Assembly (NCBI RefSeq): GCF_001879105.1
Contig: NZ_MLCF01000012.1
Coordinates: forward strand, 1-36,983
Direction: 5' to 3'
Length of the DNA stretch: 36,983 bases
Source: Mangrovactinospora gilvigrisea
GTDB lineage: Bacteria; Actinomycetota; Actinomycetes; Streptomycetales; Streptomycetaceae
Below, one piece after another: positions 1 through 7,621 of this stretch (its first letter is position 1; each line of letters begins with the position of its first letter). The notes under the pieces are model-generated. The model did not search any database. It worked only from the letters and a program-made list of their open reading frames with translations, and had not been told where the DNA came from. The position numbers were made by a program, and so were the translations under genes.

Positions 1-915
1 CCGCCCCGGCACCCCACCCGGGGTGGGAGCGGTGTGGGGTGGGTCGGTGGCTTGCGGGGTGGGGGCTACGGCGTGGATGAAGGGTTCTATGGCGCGCCGC
101 CAGGCGTCGGGTTGCTCGGCGTGCAGGAGGTGGCCGGCTCCGGCCACCTCCGCGTAGGAGCCCTGCGGGAGGACGCGCACCATCTCCTGCGCCTCCGCCC
201 GGCCCAGGTAGCCCTTGAGGCCGCGGACCACCAGCGTGGGGCACCGCACGCGCCCCAGCTCCTCCCAGAAGGGCCGGTGCGCGCACGCCGCGAACTCCGC
301 GACGACGCGCTCCGGCGCGAAGTGCGGCCGCAGGCCGTCCTCCTGACGGTCCAGCAGCTCGGCGAGGAACTCGCCGCGGCCCTCGCTCGGCCCGTCCTCC
401 AGGGACGGATCGTGGACGGAGAACCACTCGCGCGCCTCCCCGAAGGAGGCGAACGGCAGCGGCCAGGCGGCCAGCCACGCGGCGGCCTCGGCGACCTGGT
501 CCTCCGTCAGCGGGGCGCAGCGCATCTCCGCGGCGACCACGGCGCGCACCGCCTCCGGCGCGCGGGCCGCCAGCCGCCAGGCGGTGAGCGCGCCCAGGCT
601 GTGGCCGACGACCACGGCGGGGCCGAGGCCGAGCTGGTCGATGGCGGCCTCGGCGTCGGCCGCGGCGAGCGCACCGCCGACGCCGTCCGCGCCGACGGGC
701 CCGTCCGCGCGCGCCTCCAGCGCCACCGCGCGGAAGGCGGGGGTGAGCCAGCGGGCCGTGCGCCACCAGGCGGTGGCGCGTCCGACGGGGCCGTGCAGCA
801 GCAGCACCGAGGGGCGGCGGTCACCGCCGGGCGACGCGCCGCGGCCCCCCTCGCCGAACTCCCACGCCGCAAGCGGGACGCCGTCGACGCCCTTCACCCG
901 CCGAAAACGCGCCAC
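1..915 (-). CDS. alpha/beta hydrolase, partial at the window edge
   Basis: Reading on the minus strand from a GTG at 915, the frame stays open for all 305 codons to base 1, so the 3' end is outside the window. AAAGGAG lies just upstream of the GTG and fixes the start. The protein has the alpha/beta-hydrolase order: an SVLLLHG strand and oxyanion segment near residue 40, the nucleophile elbow GHSLG near residue 105, a variable cap rich in W, F and E, a PTLVVRG strand, and GAGHLLH as the catalytic-histidine loop near the C-terminus. The family includes esterases, epoxide hydrolases and haloperoxidase-like enzymes; the substrate cannot be told. The last codons visible are proline/threonine rich and may be a tail. 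Before the mobile element inserted, this gene would have lain directly downstream of the dtxR-family gene in the same direction. Confident on family, not on reaction. Confidence 0.85.
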   Translation of the reverse strand, partial: MARFRRVKGVDGVPLAAWEFGEGGRGASPGGDRRPSVLLLHGPVGRATAWWRTARWLTPAFRAVALEARADGPVGADGVGGALAAADAEAAIDQLGLGPAVVVGHSLGALTAWRLAARAPEAVRAVVAAEMRCAPLTEDQVAEAAAWLAAWPLPFASFGEAREWFSVHDPSLEDGPSEGRGEFLAELLDRQEDGLRPHFAPERVVAEFAACAHRPFWEELGRVRCPTLVVRGLKGYLGRAEAQEMVRVLPQGSYAEVAGAGHLLHAEQPDAWRRAIEPFIHAVAPTPQATDPPHTAPTPGGVPGR

Positions 916-1204
916 GATGCTGTGCTCCTTTGCGCTGCCCGCGAGTATCCGGTCTATCACCGATCGCAGCCTCCGCCCGCCCATTTGAGCGAACAACACC
1001 ACAGTATCGAACGGGAGTTCGGCAATGGGGCTGCGGAGGCGTGATCCACACGAAGGGGTGACGGTGCTCAAGGATTGCCCGGACGTGCCGAGGGGAGCCT
1101 TCTGGCGGGGCGCCCGGAGGCGGTCCGCATCCGCAGGGGAAGGCGGCGGCAGGCAGGGTCCGGGCGTGATGGGAGGAGGCGGGGGTCGGAGGGGAGGAGG
1201 GCGG

Positions 1205-1235
1205 CGGGCCCGGCGCCGTGGCAGCGCCGGGCCCG
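1205..1235 (-). terminator. GC-rich hairpin, probable original dtxR terminator
   Basis: There is a perfect 12-bp inverted repeat (1205-1216 with 1224-1235; arm CGGGCCCGGCGC) around a 7-base loop, and no T tract, as is common in Streptomyces. No gene ends next to it on either strand now. If the island between the 24-bp repeats is removed, it falls about 100 bp past the stop codon of the dtxR-family gene, so I infer it terminated that gene. Confidence 0.6.
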
Positions 1236-1337
1236 TTCGCCGCGCCGGCCGCGCACCGGTGTCCGCCTGAGTATCGGCCACCTTGGTTTCGGCCCCCTGG
1301 GTGCCGGCCGCTTGGCCGCCGGCGGCTCGGCCGGCGG

Positions 1338-1361
1338 CGGCTCAGCTCTTGGCGACGAAGA
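1338..1361. repeat. left attachment-site core (24-bp direct repeat)
   Basis: This is identical over 24 bases to 18138-18161 and mismatched on both sides. It contains CTCAGCTCTTGGCGACGAAG. The bases to its left are chromosomal intergenic DNA. No intact gene ends in this copy, so it is the copy left by integration. Confidence 0.88.
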
Positions 1362-1465
1362 GAACCGCCCGGATCGCGACCTGCGGCCGAGCCCAACTCA
1401 CCGCTCTGAGCTGATGTTTTCCTGATTGCAGGCGTTGGGTCCCGGCGGGCGGATTCGAAGATCAT

Positions 1466-1482
1466 GCGGACTGTCCGCGGAC
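1466..1482. repeat. paired GCGGAC repeats, candidate integrase arm site (left)
   Basis: GCGGAC occurs at 1466-1471 and 1477-1482, an 11-base period, with an inverted GTCCGC at 1473-1478 between them. The same motif with the same 11-base period lies at 18071-18087 near the other end. Tyrosine integrases often bind such arm-type repeats inside attP; this role is inferred. Confidence 0.45.
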
Positions 1483-1497
1483 TCCCCCGACGGCCTA

Positions 1498-2229
1498 CTA
1501 GGGAGTGTGGTGGTCGGGCGGATGATCTGCGGCGAGGTTCAGGCGTCGGGTGAGGATCAGGGTGGCGATCTCGGCAAGCGGGTGGCCCGACTGGTAGGCG
1601 TGCGCGCGGATGCGGATCAGGGCGTCGGCGGGGCTGATGCCCAGTTGCGCGGCGACCATGCCGGAGGCCTGGTGGACGCCGGAGTGGTAGAGGTCGCGGT
1701 CCATGGCGAAAAAGTCGCCGGCCGCTCCGGCTCCGGCGGCGAACGCCGTCAGCAGGCCGGTCAGGGCCGAAGCGAGGGCGAGGCCGTCGGCCAGTTGCTG
1801 CTGGCCGAGCGGGCCGGGGGTGGTGCGGTGCCCGGTCATGACGCCGAACCGGGCGGCGCCGAGGAACATGGGGAAGGCGAAGACCGCCCGGACGCCGATC
1901 TTCTCCACCGAGGAGAGCAGATCCGCCCACCGCATCGTGCCCCGATCGCCCAGATCGTCGATGAGCACCGGCCTGCCCGCGGTGATGGCGTCCATGCTGG
2001 GCCCCTGACCCTGGGTGTATTGGAGGTCCTCCAGCCCGGCGGTCAAAGCCCCGGTGTAAAAGAGCAGTTCGATCGAGCCCGCGGGCGGCACCAGGGAGAC
2101 GGCCAGGCCCTCCAGTCCCAGCAGCCCGGCCGCTCGCGCAAGGTGCTGCGAGATCTGCTGCTCGCTCGGGTTGCGATCCGCCTCCAGCTCGGTCAGCAGC
2201 CGATCCATCTCGGCGCTGAGTCCTACCAC
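1498..2229 (-). CDS. GAF-ANTAR domain protein (copy 1)
   Basis: This encodes 243 aa from GTG 2229, preceded by AAGGAGGAG at good spacing. A GAF sensor domain covers roughly residues 20-165, with LEDLQYTQGQGP as its mid-domain signature. An ANTAR RNA-binding domain covers about 180-230: a three-helix pattern including VHQASGMVAAQLG and ADALIRIRAHAYQSG. ANTAR proteins generally bind paired RNA hairpins and prevent transcription termination when their sensor domain is triggered. No GAF ligand can be inferred. It is the last of four same-strand copies, 48 bp below copy 2. Its GAF resembles that of copy 4 (both have an ED-x-QY-x-x-G-x-GP motif), suggesting an older duplication. Stop is TAG at 1498. 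Family assignment is strong; target RNAs are unknown. Confidence 0.9.
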   Translation of the reverse strand: MVGLSAEMDRLLTELEADRNPSEQQISQHLARAAGLLGLEGLAVSLVPPAGSIELLFYTGALTAGLEDLQYTQGQGPSMDAITAGRPVLIDDLGDRGTMRWADLLSSVEKIGVRAVFAFPMFLGAARFGVMTGHRTTPGPLGQQQLADGLALASALTGLLTAFAAGAGAAGDFFAMDRDLYHSGVHQASGMVAAQLGISPADALIRIRAHAYQSGHPLAEIATLILTRRLNLAADHPPDHHTP

Positions 2230-2277
2230 CGTGGTCTCCTCCTTGTCCGTCGTGCGGTGTGCCGGGGCGCTGCCGGG

Positions 2278-3012
2278 TCAGCCGTCCGGCGCCGCCGCGT
2301 CGAAGGCATCGTCCAGGACCTGCCGGGCGACCTCGGTCAGTGGGCGGCGCTGGGCGCGGCTGTGGGTGCGCATGCGCACGAAGGACTCGTCGGGTGTGAG
2401 GTCGGCGCGTTCCGCGAGGAAGCCGATGGCCTGCTCGATCAGGAGGCGATCCTGCATGGCGGCGTGCAGGTGGACGGCGACGGGGGGCTGCTCGGCGCCG
2501 GTGTGCTGCTGGAGGATGCCGATGGTGGCGATGTCGGCGAGGGCCTGGCCCAGGGACAGTTGCGCGGGATCGAGCAGTCCCGGCTGGTCGCGGTAGAGGC
2601 TGAGGGCGCCGATGGTCTGCGCGCGCAGCCTCAGGGGGAGGGCGCTGTGGGAGACGAAGCCCAGGCGGCGGGCCCGGAGGGTGTAGCGGGGCCAGTGGTG
2701 AAGGGCCTGGTCGTCATCCAGCGCGGCGTTGGCCACGGGCCGACCGGTGCGGTAGCAGTCCACCAAGGGGCCCTCGCCCCAGTGGAGTCCGGCCTCTTCC
2801 AGGGCGCGGGTGCGGCGGTCGGTGGCCGCGGCGTCCATCAGGTCGCCGAGCGGCGTGGCCAGGATGACGCCGGCGGCGGCGATGTCCAGGAGGTCCAGAC
2901 AGTGCTCGACCAGGCGGTCGAGGAAGTGGATGGCGTCGAAGTCTCCGACGAGGGTGTCGGCGAGTTCGACGAATGCGTTGGTGATCCGCTCCTCGCGGGG
3001 ACGCTCCGCCAT
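2278..3012 (-). CDS. GAF-ANTAR domain protein (copy 2)
   Basis: This encodes 244 aa from ATG 3012, with AAGGAG immediately upstream; an in-frame start at 3042 would add ten residues but lacks that site. The GAF domain spans about 25-168, with signature residues HWGEGPLVDCYRTGRPV. The ANTAR domain spans about 183-236: AMQDRLLIEQAIGFLAER, then a helix with DESFVRMRTHSRAQRR, then LTEVARQVLDD. The ANTAR core is the best match in this cluster to the usual IEQAxGxLAER pattern. The product should be a cytoplasmic signal-responsive transcription antiterminator; its target hairpins are unknown. It lies 48 bp upstream of copy 1, likely cotranscribed, and 149 bp downstream of copy 3. Confidence 0.92.
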   Translation of the reverse strand: MAERPREERITNAFVELADTLVGDFDAIHFLDRLVEHCLDLLDIAAAGVILATPLGDLMDAAATDRRTRALEEAGLHWGEGPLVDCYRTGRPVANAALDDDQALHHWPRYTLRARRLGFVSHSALPLRLRAQTIGALSLYRDQPGLLDPAQLSLGQALADIATIGILQQHTGAEQPPVAVHLHAAMQDRLLIEQAIGFLAERADLTPDESFVRMRTHSRAQRRPLTEVARQVLDDAFDAAAPDG

Positions 3013-3161
3013 GGGGCACTCCTTCTCCGTCCTTGTCCGCACGGCCTATTGCACCGCAGGGTGGATGAGATGGGGAAGGCACCGTTGGTCCCGCCGACCC
3101 GGTTGGGCAAGCGTGTTCGCCCCCGCCCACCGATGCCTCGCCGGGTCCGGCGGGCTGCGCC

Positions 3162-3905
3162 TCAGCCGGGGCCGGCGGTGAGCCTCGGACGATCGCCGTC
3201 GATGATCCGGCCCGCGAGGTCCGCGAGTTTCATCCGGTGGGACCGGGCATGGGTGCGCAGCAGGGTGAAGGCGTCCGCGACGCCGATCCCGTGGCGCTCG
3301 GCGAGGATTCCCTTGGCCTGTTCGATGCGGATGCGCGAGGTCAGGGCGTGGTGGAGCTGAGCGATCGTGCGTTCCTGGCACTCCAGGCGGCGCCCCGCGA
3401 TCAGTCCGGCGGCGGCCGCCGACAGGGCTCCGAGGGTGGGCTGCACATCGAGGTCGATCGGGGCCGGGACATCCCGCAACAGAACGATCGCGGCGACGGG
3501 TTGGTTGCCCTGGCCGATCGGCACGGCGGCGGCCGCGGCGAACCCGGCGGCCAGCGCGGCGGCGACCCAGCCCGGCCATCGCACCCGGGCGATCGGATGG
3601 TCCAGGACGGTGTGCGGCACCGGACGCCGGGAGCGAAGGGTGTCACGGCCGGGCCCGGGGACGGATTCGAGCTCGGCCAGGACCAACCGCCGGGCGGCCG
3701 GGCTGGTACCGGCCACGGCGAACGGATCAGCGTGCTCGTCGGCCAGCAGCCCGCCGGCCGCGGCGACCTCGAAGAACCCGGCGAACAGGCGGCAGGCGCG
3801 CTCCAGCTGCACGGTGGTGCCGACGGAGCTGTCGGCCAGGTCCAGGACGGCCTGAACCAAGGGGTACTGCGGTGAGAAGTGCTGCGGCCTTTCCTTCGCA
3901 AGCAT
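3162..3905 (-). CDS. GAF-ANTAR domain protein (copy 3)
   Basis: This encodes 247 aa from ATG 3905, preceded by GGAGACTCGAC. A GAF-like sensor region spans about 15-170, alanine rich and poorly conserved but with the same VRWPGW...AAGFAAAA segment as copy 5. A clear ANTAR domain spans about 183-236: SRIRIEQAKGILAERHGI, then AFTLLRTHARSHRMKL and LAGRIIDG. Copies 3 and 5 align along their whole length, including PxARVRWPxW, so they are paralogues, although copy 5 is on the opposite strand. Expected role: RNA-binding antiterminator controlled by the sensor domain. A 227-bp gap with two adjoining hairpins precedes it. The basis of the call is the ANTAR motif; ligand and RNA target are not visible. 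Confidence 0.9.
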   Translation of the reverse strand: MLAKERPQHFSPQYPLVQAVLDLADSSVGTTVQLERACRLFAGFFEVAAAGGLLADEHADPFAVAGTSPAARRLVLAELESVPGPGRDTLRSRRPVPHTVLDHPIARVRWPGWVAAALAAGFAAAAAVPIGQGNQPVAAIVLLRDVPAPIDLDVQPTLGALSAAAAGLIAGRRLECQERTIAQLHHALTSRIRIEQAKGILAERHGIGVADAFTLLRTHARSHRMKLADLAGRIIDGDRPRLTAGPG

Positions 3906-4043
3906 GTCGAGTCTCCTGCAGAGGGTGGTTGTGCTCCGGGGTGCCCCTCGGTCCCGCCCCGTGGACGGAGCCGGTAGCGCCCCCTGCGGGTCAGCCTGCC
4001 CCCGTTGCGCTGTCTACTGCCGCTTCGCGCAAAGAATCTCGTT

Positions 4044-4088
4044 GCCGACCAGCGGTCGGCGCGGAAATCCGGGTGCCGGACCGCTTCG
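4044..4088 (-). other. two adjoining hairpins between GAF-ANTAR genes 4 and 3
   Basis: On the minus strand an imperfect hairpin (TCCGG-CAC-CCGGA within a GCGG/CCGC clamp, 4061-4084) is followed directly by a perfect 7-bp hairpin (GCCGACC with GGTCGGC, loop of three, 4044-4060). Tandem hairpins are the architecture ANTAR proteins recognise, but these loops are short and do not show the six-base loop described for ANTAR targets. It could equally be the terminator of copy 4. Confidence 0.3.
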
Positions 4089-4132
4089 GGCGCCCATGCG
4101 GACGCGGATCGTCACAGCCCTGGCGGAGTCGG

Positions 4133-4813
4133 TCATTCCTCCCGGTCGGCGTGTCCGAGGATCTCTTCCGCACTGCCGATGAGGTCCCGCCCGGCGGTGA
4201 AGAGCCGGGCCCGTACGAACTCGGCCGCCTCCGCCGTGGTGATTCCCTCGCGGACCGAGACCGCTCCTGCGGCCTGGTGCAGGATGTCCCGGTGCAGCTC
4301 CGGTATCTCGAGCGGGCCCCGGGCCACCTGCCGCCCGACGGCGTCCGCCGCCGCGCCCATCGTCCGCAGCACGCCGGGCAAAAAGGGCCCCGGGGAGCGC
4401 CGGTAGGCCGCGAACACACCCACCAGAGCACGCCCCACGCACACCGGGACCGCAGCCACCGCACGCAGCGTGCTTCCCATGCCCGCCCGATGGGCCAGCA
4501 GGATCGGCCAGCGCCCCGGTGATTCCTCCTCCAGGTCGGGGACCACCATCGGGCATCCGCGCGCCGCGGCCTCGGGCGTCGGGCCCTCACCCACGAGGTA
4601 CTGCGCGTCCTCCAACTCCACGGCACCGACTCCGGGATCGACCCACCACACCAGCTCCAGGCTGTCGGCGGCCCGCAGGGAGAGCGTCACGGCATCCACG
4701 GCCAACGCCGAAAGCCACTGCGCGTCCGGTACCCGCCGCAACGCGGCGAGGCCGCCCGGCCCCTCCTCCAGTACGGAAAGCAACCCGTGCGGTTCCTGAG
4801 CAGATGCGCACAA
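4133..4813 (-). CDS. GAF-ANTAR domain protein (copy 4), divergent ANTAR
   Basis: This encodes 226 aa from a TTG at 4813, the first start after an in-frame stop; a G-rich stretch (AGGGGG) lies about 10 bases upstream. The GAF domain spans about 35-160 and has VELEDAQYLVGEGP, like copy 1, then RAVAAVPVCVGRALVGVF. The C-terminal 55 residues follow the ANTAR helix spacing (HRDILHQAAGAVSVREGI, AAEFVRARLFTAGRDL, AEEILGH), but several usual positive and aromatic positions are changed, so RNA binding may be altered. It is divergent from copy 5. Mean length for the family is 220-250 aa, so it is not truncated. Confidence on GAF is good, on ANTAR function moderate. Confidence 0.82.
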   Translation of the reverse strand: MCASAQEPHGLLSVLEEGPGGLAALRRVPDAQWLSALAVDAVTLSLRAADSLELVWWVDPGVGAVELEDAQYLVGEGPTPEAAARGCPMVVPDLEEESPGRWPILLAHRAGMGSTLRAVAAVPVCVGRALVGVFAAYRRSPGPFLPGVLRTMGAAADAVGRQVARGPLEIPELHRDILHQAAGAVSVREGITTAEAAEFVRARLFTAGRDLIGSAEEILGHADREE

Positions 4814-5011
4814 CCGTCACCACCCCCTGAAGCTCCTGTATTCAGGTGCACTGCGCCAGTTTCCCCTTATTGTGCGTAGCGCGACGGTTCCATGTCCGAA
4901 ATCGTGGAAGTACTTCGACCCGGCCCCTGCCGGAGTACGTCACCGACCGGAGAAGTCCCCGCTTCCGTCGCGATCCGCGTTCAGGCCGTCGACACCGAGG
5001 GGGCCACATCC

Positions 5012-5752
5012 ATGGCCGGCCGCCGTCCCCAACCCGATACCGCCTCCCCCTGGAAACTCGCCCGTGTCGTTCTGGAGTTGGCCGAGCCGGTCGAGGACCC
5101 GATCCACCACCTGGAGCACACCTGCCTGCGCCTCGCCCAGTGGCTGGGGGCCCCTGCCGCCTCGGGCCTCCTGGTCGTCGACGCGCCCTACCAGGCCGTC
5201 CCGGTCGGCAGCGATGTCATGGCGCGCGAGTTGGCCTCGGCCGAACTGACGATCACCCACGGCCCCGGCATCGACACCCTGCGCTCCGGCCACCCGCAGC
5301 CCGAGATCGCGCTGACCGGCCCCATGGCGCGGGTCCGCTGGCCGCGGTGGACCGCTCAGGCGACCGACCGCGGCTTCTCCGCCGCCGCCGGATTCGCGCT
5401 TACCCGGCAGGGGGCTGTGCTGGGCGCGATCACCGTGCTGAGCGACCAACCACTCCGGGTCGATCCCGACCGGCAGCAGGCGGCGCGTCTGCTCGCCGAC
5501 GCGGCCGCGGCCGGCCTCAACGCCCAGCACCTGCTCCGGAAGGCGGAGGAGACGGGTCGGCAGCTCGAACAGGCCCTGATCTCCCGGATCCTGATCGAGC
5601 AGGCCAAGGGTGTCCTGAGCGAGCGGATGGGCATCAGCCCGGCCACCGCGTTCACGCTGCTCCGCAACCATGCCCGCTCCCGCCGCATGCCGATCCGCGA
5701 CCTGGCCGACGCGGTCATCGAGGGACGAGCGCTGCGCGAGGACCCGACCTGA
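5012..5752 (+). CDS. GAF-ANTAR domain protein (copy 5), divergent
   Basis: This encodes 246 aa from ATG 5012, with GAGGGGG six bases upstream. An in-frame ATG at 4892 would add 40 residues but has no ribosome site, and the 5012 start makes the length match its paralogue, copy 3 (247 aa). A GAF-like region spans about 15-170, with PMARVRWPRW and AAAGFALTRQGAVLGAITVL. The ANTAR domain spans about 182-235: SRILIEQAKGVLSERMGI, AFTLLRNHARSRRMPI, LADAVIEG. It is the only member of the cluster on the plus strand, so it has a separate promoter from copies 1-4. The small membrane protein gene on the opposite strand ends 3 bp past its stop. Family call is strong. Confidence 0.92.
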   Translation: MAGRRPQPDTASPWKLARVVLELAEPVEDPIHHLEHTCLRLAQWLGAPAASGLLVVDAPYQAVPVGSDVMARELASAELTITHGPGIDTLRSGHPQPEIALTGPMARVRWPRWTAQATDRGFSAAAGFALTRQGAVLGAITVLSDQPLRVDPDRQQAARLLADAAAAGLNAQHLLRKAEETGRQLEQALISRILIEQAKGVLSERMGISPATAFTLLRNHARSRRMPIRDLADAVIEGRALREDPT

Positions 5753-5755
5753 CGG

Positions 5756-5977
5756 TCAAGGAAGGCGTGTGATCAGCCCGGCGAGGATGAACAGGACGCC
5801 GGCGAGGCCCCCGAGGGCGGCGCAGCCGAGGGTCCCGTGCCGGAGCACCATCTGGGGGCTGCGCGCGGCGTGCCGGGTTCCGGTCTTCGCTTTGCGGGCC
5901 TGCCGGCGGACGTCCAAGAGGAGCACGACGAAGAAGCCGGGCAGGACGACCCGCATGAACAGGTGATGGAAGATCAC
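5756..5977 (-). CDS. small membrane protein
   Basis: This encodes 73 aa, starting at GTG 5977 just past the end of the methyltransferase gene (7 bases apart); a weaker in-frame ATG start lies eight codons in. Two hydrophobic stretches are visible, VVLPGFFVVLLLDV near residues 10-23 and LGGLAGVLFILAGLI near 55-69, separated by a basic stretch rich in R and K (RRQARKAKTGTRHAARS). This suggests a two-helix membrane protein with a cytoplasmic basic loop. I do not recognise a family. Its position suggests translation coupled to the methyltransferase. The start site is uncertain and a spurious frame cannot be excluded. Confidence 0.5.
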   Translation of the reverse strand: MIFHHLFMRVVLPGFFVVLLLDVRRQARKAKTGTRHAARSPQMVLRHGTLGCAALGGLAGVLFILAGLITRLP

Positions 5978-5984
5978 TTGAGCG

Positions 5985-6815
5985 TCACGGCTTGATGGCG
6001 ACGGCGCCGTACATCGCGACGGTGGTGTCGGCCTCCAGGCTGGTGCCGAGTTCCGGGTGCCAGCGGTGGACCAGGGCGACGCCGGGCGGGGCGAGGTCGA
6101 GGCCGGAGCTCACCAGGAGGTCGGCGACCTCGGCGGCGGTGCGCATCACCACCGGGATCCCGGCGGCGGCGTAGCGGTCGGCCACGTGCTCGGCGGCGCT
6201 GCCGGCGGTGTCGGCGGTCGGCAGGGAGACGGCGAGGTAGCTGCGGGAGGGGATCTCCTGGACGAGTGCGTGCAGGAGGGTGCGGGCGTCGTTGTCGGTG
6301 ACGAACTGCAGGACGGCCAGGGCGAGCACGGCGAGCGGCCGGCTCCAGTCGAACAACTGCCGGCGCTCCTGGTCGGACAGGAGACCGGGCAGGTCGCGCA
6401 GGTCGGCGGACAGGTAGTCGACGTGGCCGTCGGGGGTACCGCGCAGCAGGGCGCGGGCGTGGGCCAGGACGATCGGGTCGTTGTCGAGGTAGGCGATCCG
6501 GGCGGTCGGGCGGGTGCCCTGGACGACCTCGTGGAGGTTGGGACTGGTGGGGATGCCGGTGCCGATGTCCAGGAACTGGTCCAGGCCCCGCCGGGCGAGC
6601 CAGCGCGCGACGCGGTGCATGAAGGCGCGGTTGGCGCGCATGGAGGTGACCAGGTCGGGCCAGTCCTGAAGCATGGCGGCGGCAGCCTGGCGGTCGGCGG
6701 CGAAGTGGGTCTTGCCGCCGAGTATGCAGTCGTAGACCCGGGCGGGGTGGGCGCGGTCGGTGTGCAACTCGGTCCGGGGGATGGGTTCTTGGGTGTAGGG
6801 CGGCCAGGCGGGCAC
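5985..6815 (-). CDS. SAM-dependent methyltransferase, DUF574 family
   Basis: This encodes 276 aa from GTG 6815, with AAGGAGC nine bases upstream. The N-terminus has the DUF574 signature: ARVYDCILGGKTHFAADRQAA (residues about 24-44), followed by RANRAFMHRVARWLA. The SAM-binding glycine motif is FLDIGTGIPTSPNLHEV near residue 82, then IAYLDNDPIVLAHARALL for the ribose-binding acid and VDYLSADLRD for the adenine contact. DUF574 proteins are abundant in Streptomyces; most have no assigned substrate. Length is normal. It is followed by the small membrane protein. No DNA target domain is present, so a restriction-type methylase is unlikely. Family is confident, reaction unknown. Confidence 0.92.
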   Translation of the reverse strand: MPAWPPYTQEPIPRTELHTDRAHPARVYDCILGGKTHFAADRQAAAAMLQDWPDLVTSMRANRAFMHRVARWLARRGLDQFLDIGTGIPTSPNLHEVVQGTRPTARIAYLDNDPIVLAHARALLRGTPDGHVDYLSADLRDLPGLLSDQERRQLFDWSRPLAVLALAVLQFVTDNDARTLLHALVQEIPSRSYLAVSLPTADTAGSAAEHVADRYAAAGIPVVMRTAAEVADLLVSSGLDLAPPGVALVHRWHPELGTSLEADTTVAMYGAVAIKP

Positions 6816-6975
6816 GGTCGGGCTCCTTCGGGATCGCGGGCGGACAGGGGCAGAGTCGGGTGGATAGGTGGGGGTGGTTGCCGGTCCCTGGGCGGCGGAC
6901 GTGGGGCTCCGCCGCCCCTGGGGCAGGGGCCGGCAATCGGCCTGGTGGCGGCCCCGTGGGCTCGCTGACGAGGCC

Positions 6976-7464
6976 TTACCTGGGCGGGGCGCGGTGGCTC
7001 TCGGCCTGGGCGGTGGCCAGCGCGGTGGCGAGTTCTGCGGGGTCGGTCAGCGGGGTGTCGGGGCCGGGCGGGGTGAGCCAGCAGCGGCCCCCGCGGACAG
7101 CACCGGGTATGGGCACTCGCAAGGTCACCAGGTCTTCGCGCCCGACGGCGGTGCCGGCGCCGGTCCAGTCTGCGGCGGCCCCCGGCGCGAGGAGGATGTA
7201 CAGGCAGCCGGTATCGGTGCCCTGCAGGACGGGGCCCTGGCGGCATCCGGCCTCCCGCAGGCGTCGCAGGGTGCGGGTGCCCAGGGCGGCGGGGAGCTTG
7301 AGGACGTCGAAGCGGGTGCCGACCTGGACCAGCGACTCGCCGGTGGCCTGGAAGTCGGCGAGCACCAGCATCGGCGAGGAGGCGCTGGTCCTGGCTAGCC
7401 ACCACAGCCGCGCGGCCGTCGGATCCATCCGGGTGGCGCCCCTGCGGTGTGCGGTCCTGGGCAT
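6976..7464 (-). CDS. primase/polymerase-like protein, hypothetical
   Basis: This encodes 162 aa from ATG 7464, with AGGAG eight bases upstream. The sequence resembles small actinobacterial proteins that are often labelled bifunctional DNA primase/polymerase: a hydrophobic VGTRFDVLKLPAALG strand-loop, TLRRLREAGCRQGPVL, GCLYILLAPGAA, and a closing segment like GGRCWLTPPGPDTPL. I cannot point to a complete archaeo-eukaryotic primase catalytic triad, so it may be a truncated or non-catalytic relative. In a mobile element such a protein would fit replication after excision or lagging-strand priming during transfer, but that is inference. It stands alone between the methyltransferase (160 bp away) and the terminator of the tiny-gene operon. 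Confidence 0.62.
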   Translation of the reverse strand: MPRTAHRRGATRMDPTAARLWWLARTSASSPMLVLADFQATGESLVQVGTRFDVLKLPAALGTRTLRRLREAGCRQGPVLQGTDTGCLYILLAPGAAADWTGAGTAVGREDLVTLRVPIPGAVRGGRCWLTPPGPDTPLTDPAELATALATAQAESHRAPPR

Positions 7465-7566
7465 CGCCGAAGCTCCTGAGGGTCGAGGGTGGATGAGCTT
7501 GTGGCCCCGGGCCCGGCGGCCGCCGCAGTGAGGGCGGGCAGCCCCTACGACCGCCGGGAGTCGAAC

Positions 7567-7604
7567 CCCGGCCGCCGCTGGGGGATCCGGGGCCGGCGGC
7601 CGGG
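7567..7604 (-). terminator. GC-rich hairpin terminator of the tiny-gene operon
   Basis: There is a perfect 11-bp inverted repeat, CCCGGCCGCCG at 7567-7577 with its complement at 7594-7604, and a 16-base loop. It lies 18 bases past the stop at 7622 on the minus strand. There is no T run. Confidence 0.55.
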
Positions 7605-7621
7605 AGCATGGACGGACCGGG

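Larger units (their letters stand above)
916..1497. other. intergenic region containing the left island junction
   Basis: I see no convincing gene here. The hydrolase ribosome binding site is at its left end, the terminator hairpin at 1205-1235, the left 24-bp att repeat at 1338-1361, and paired GCGGAC repeats at 1466-1482. On the minus strand a frame ending in the att core reads ...AIRAVLFVAKS-stop, but no start or longer coding frame supports a gene. Confidence 0.6.

Noticed and set aside
1426..3360. A long plus-strand open frame of over 600 codons
   Set aside because: It lies antisense to GAF-ANTAR genes 1-3, has glycine- and alanine-heavy shadow composition without domain motifs, and the minus frames have clear domains and ribosome sites.
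7535..7575. tRNA-like T-arm on the minus strand (GGTTCGACTCC with flanking complement)
   Set aside because: The stem is imperfect and no acceptor, D or anticodon arms can be built upstream at the right spacing. It falls at the arm of the 7567-7604 terminator hairpin.
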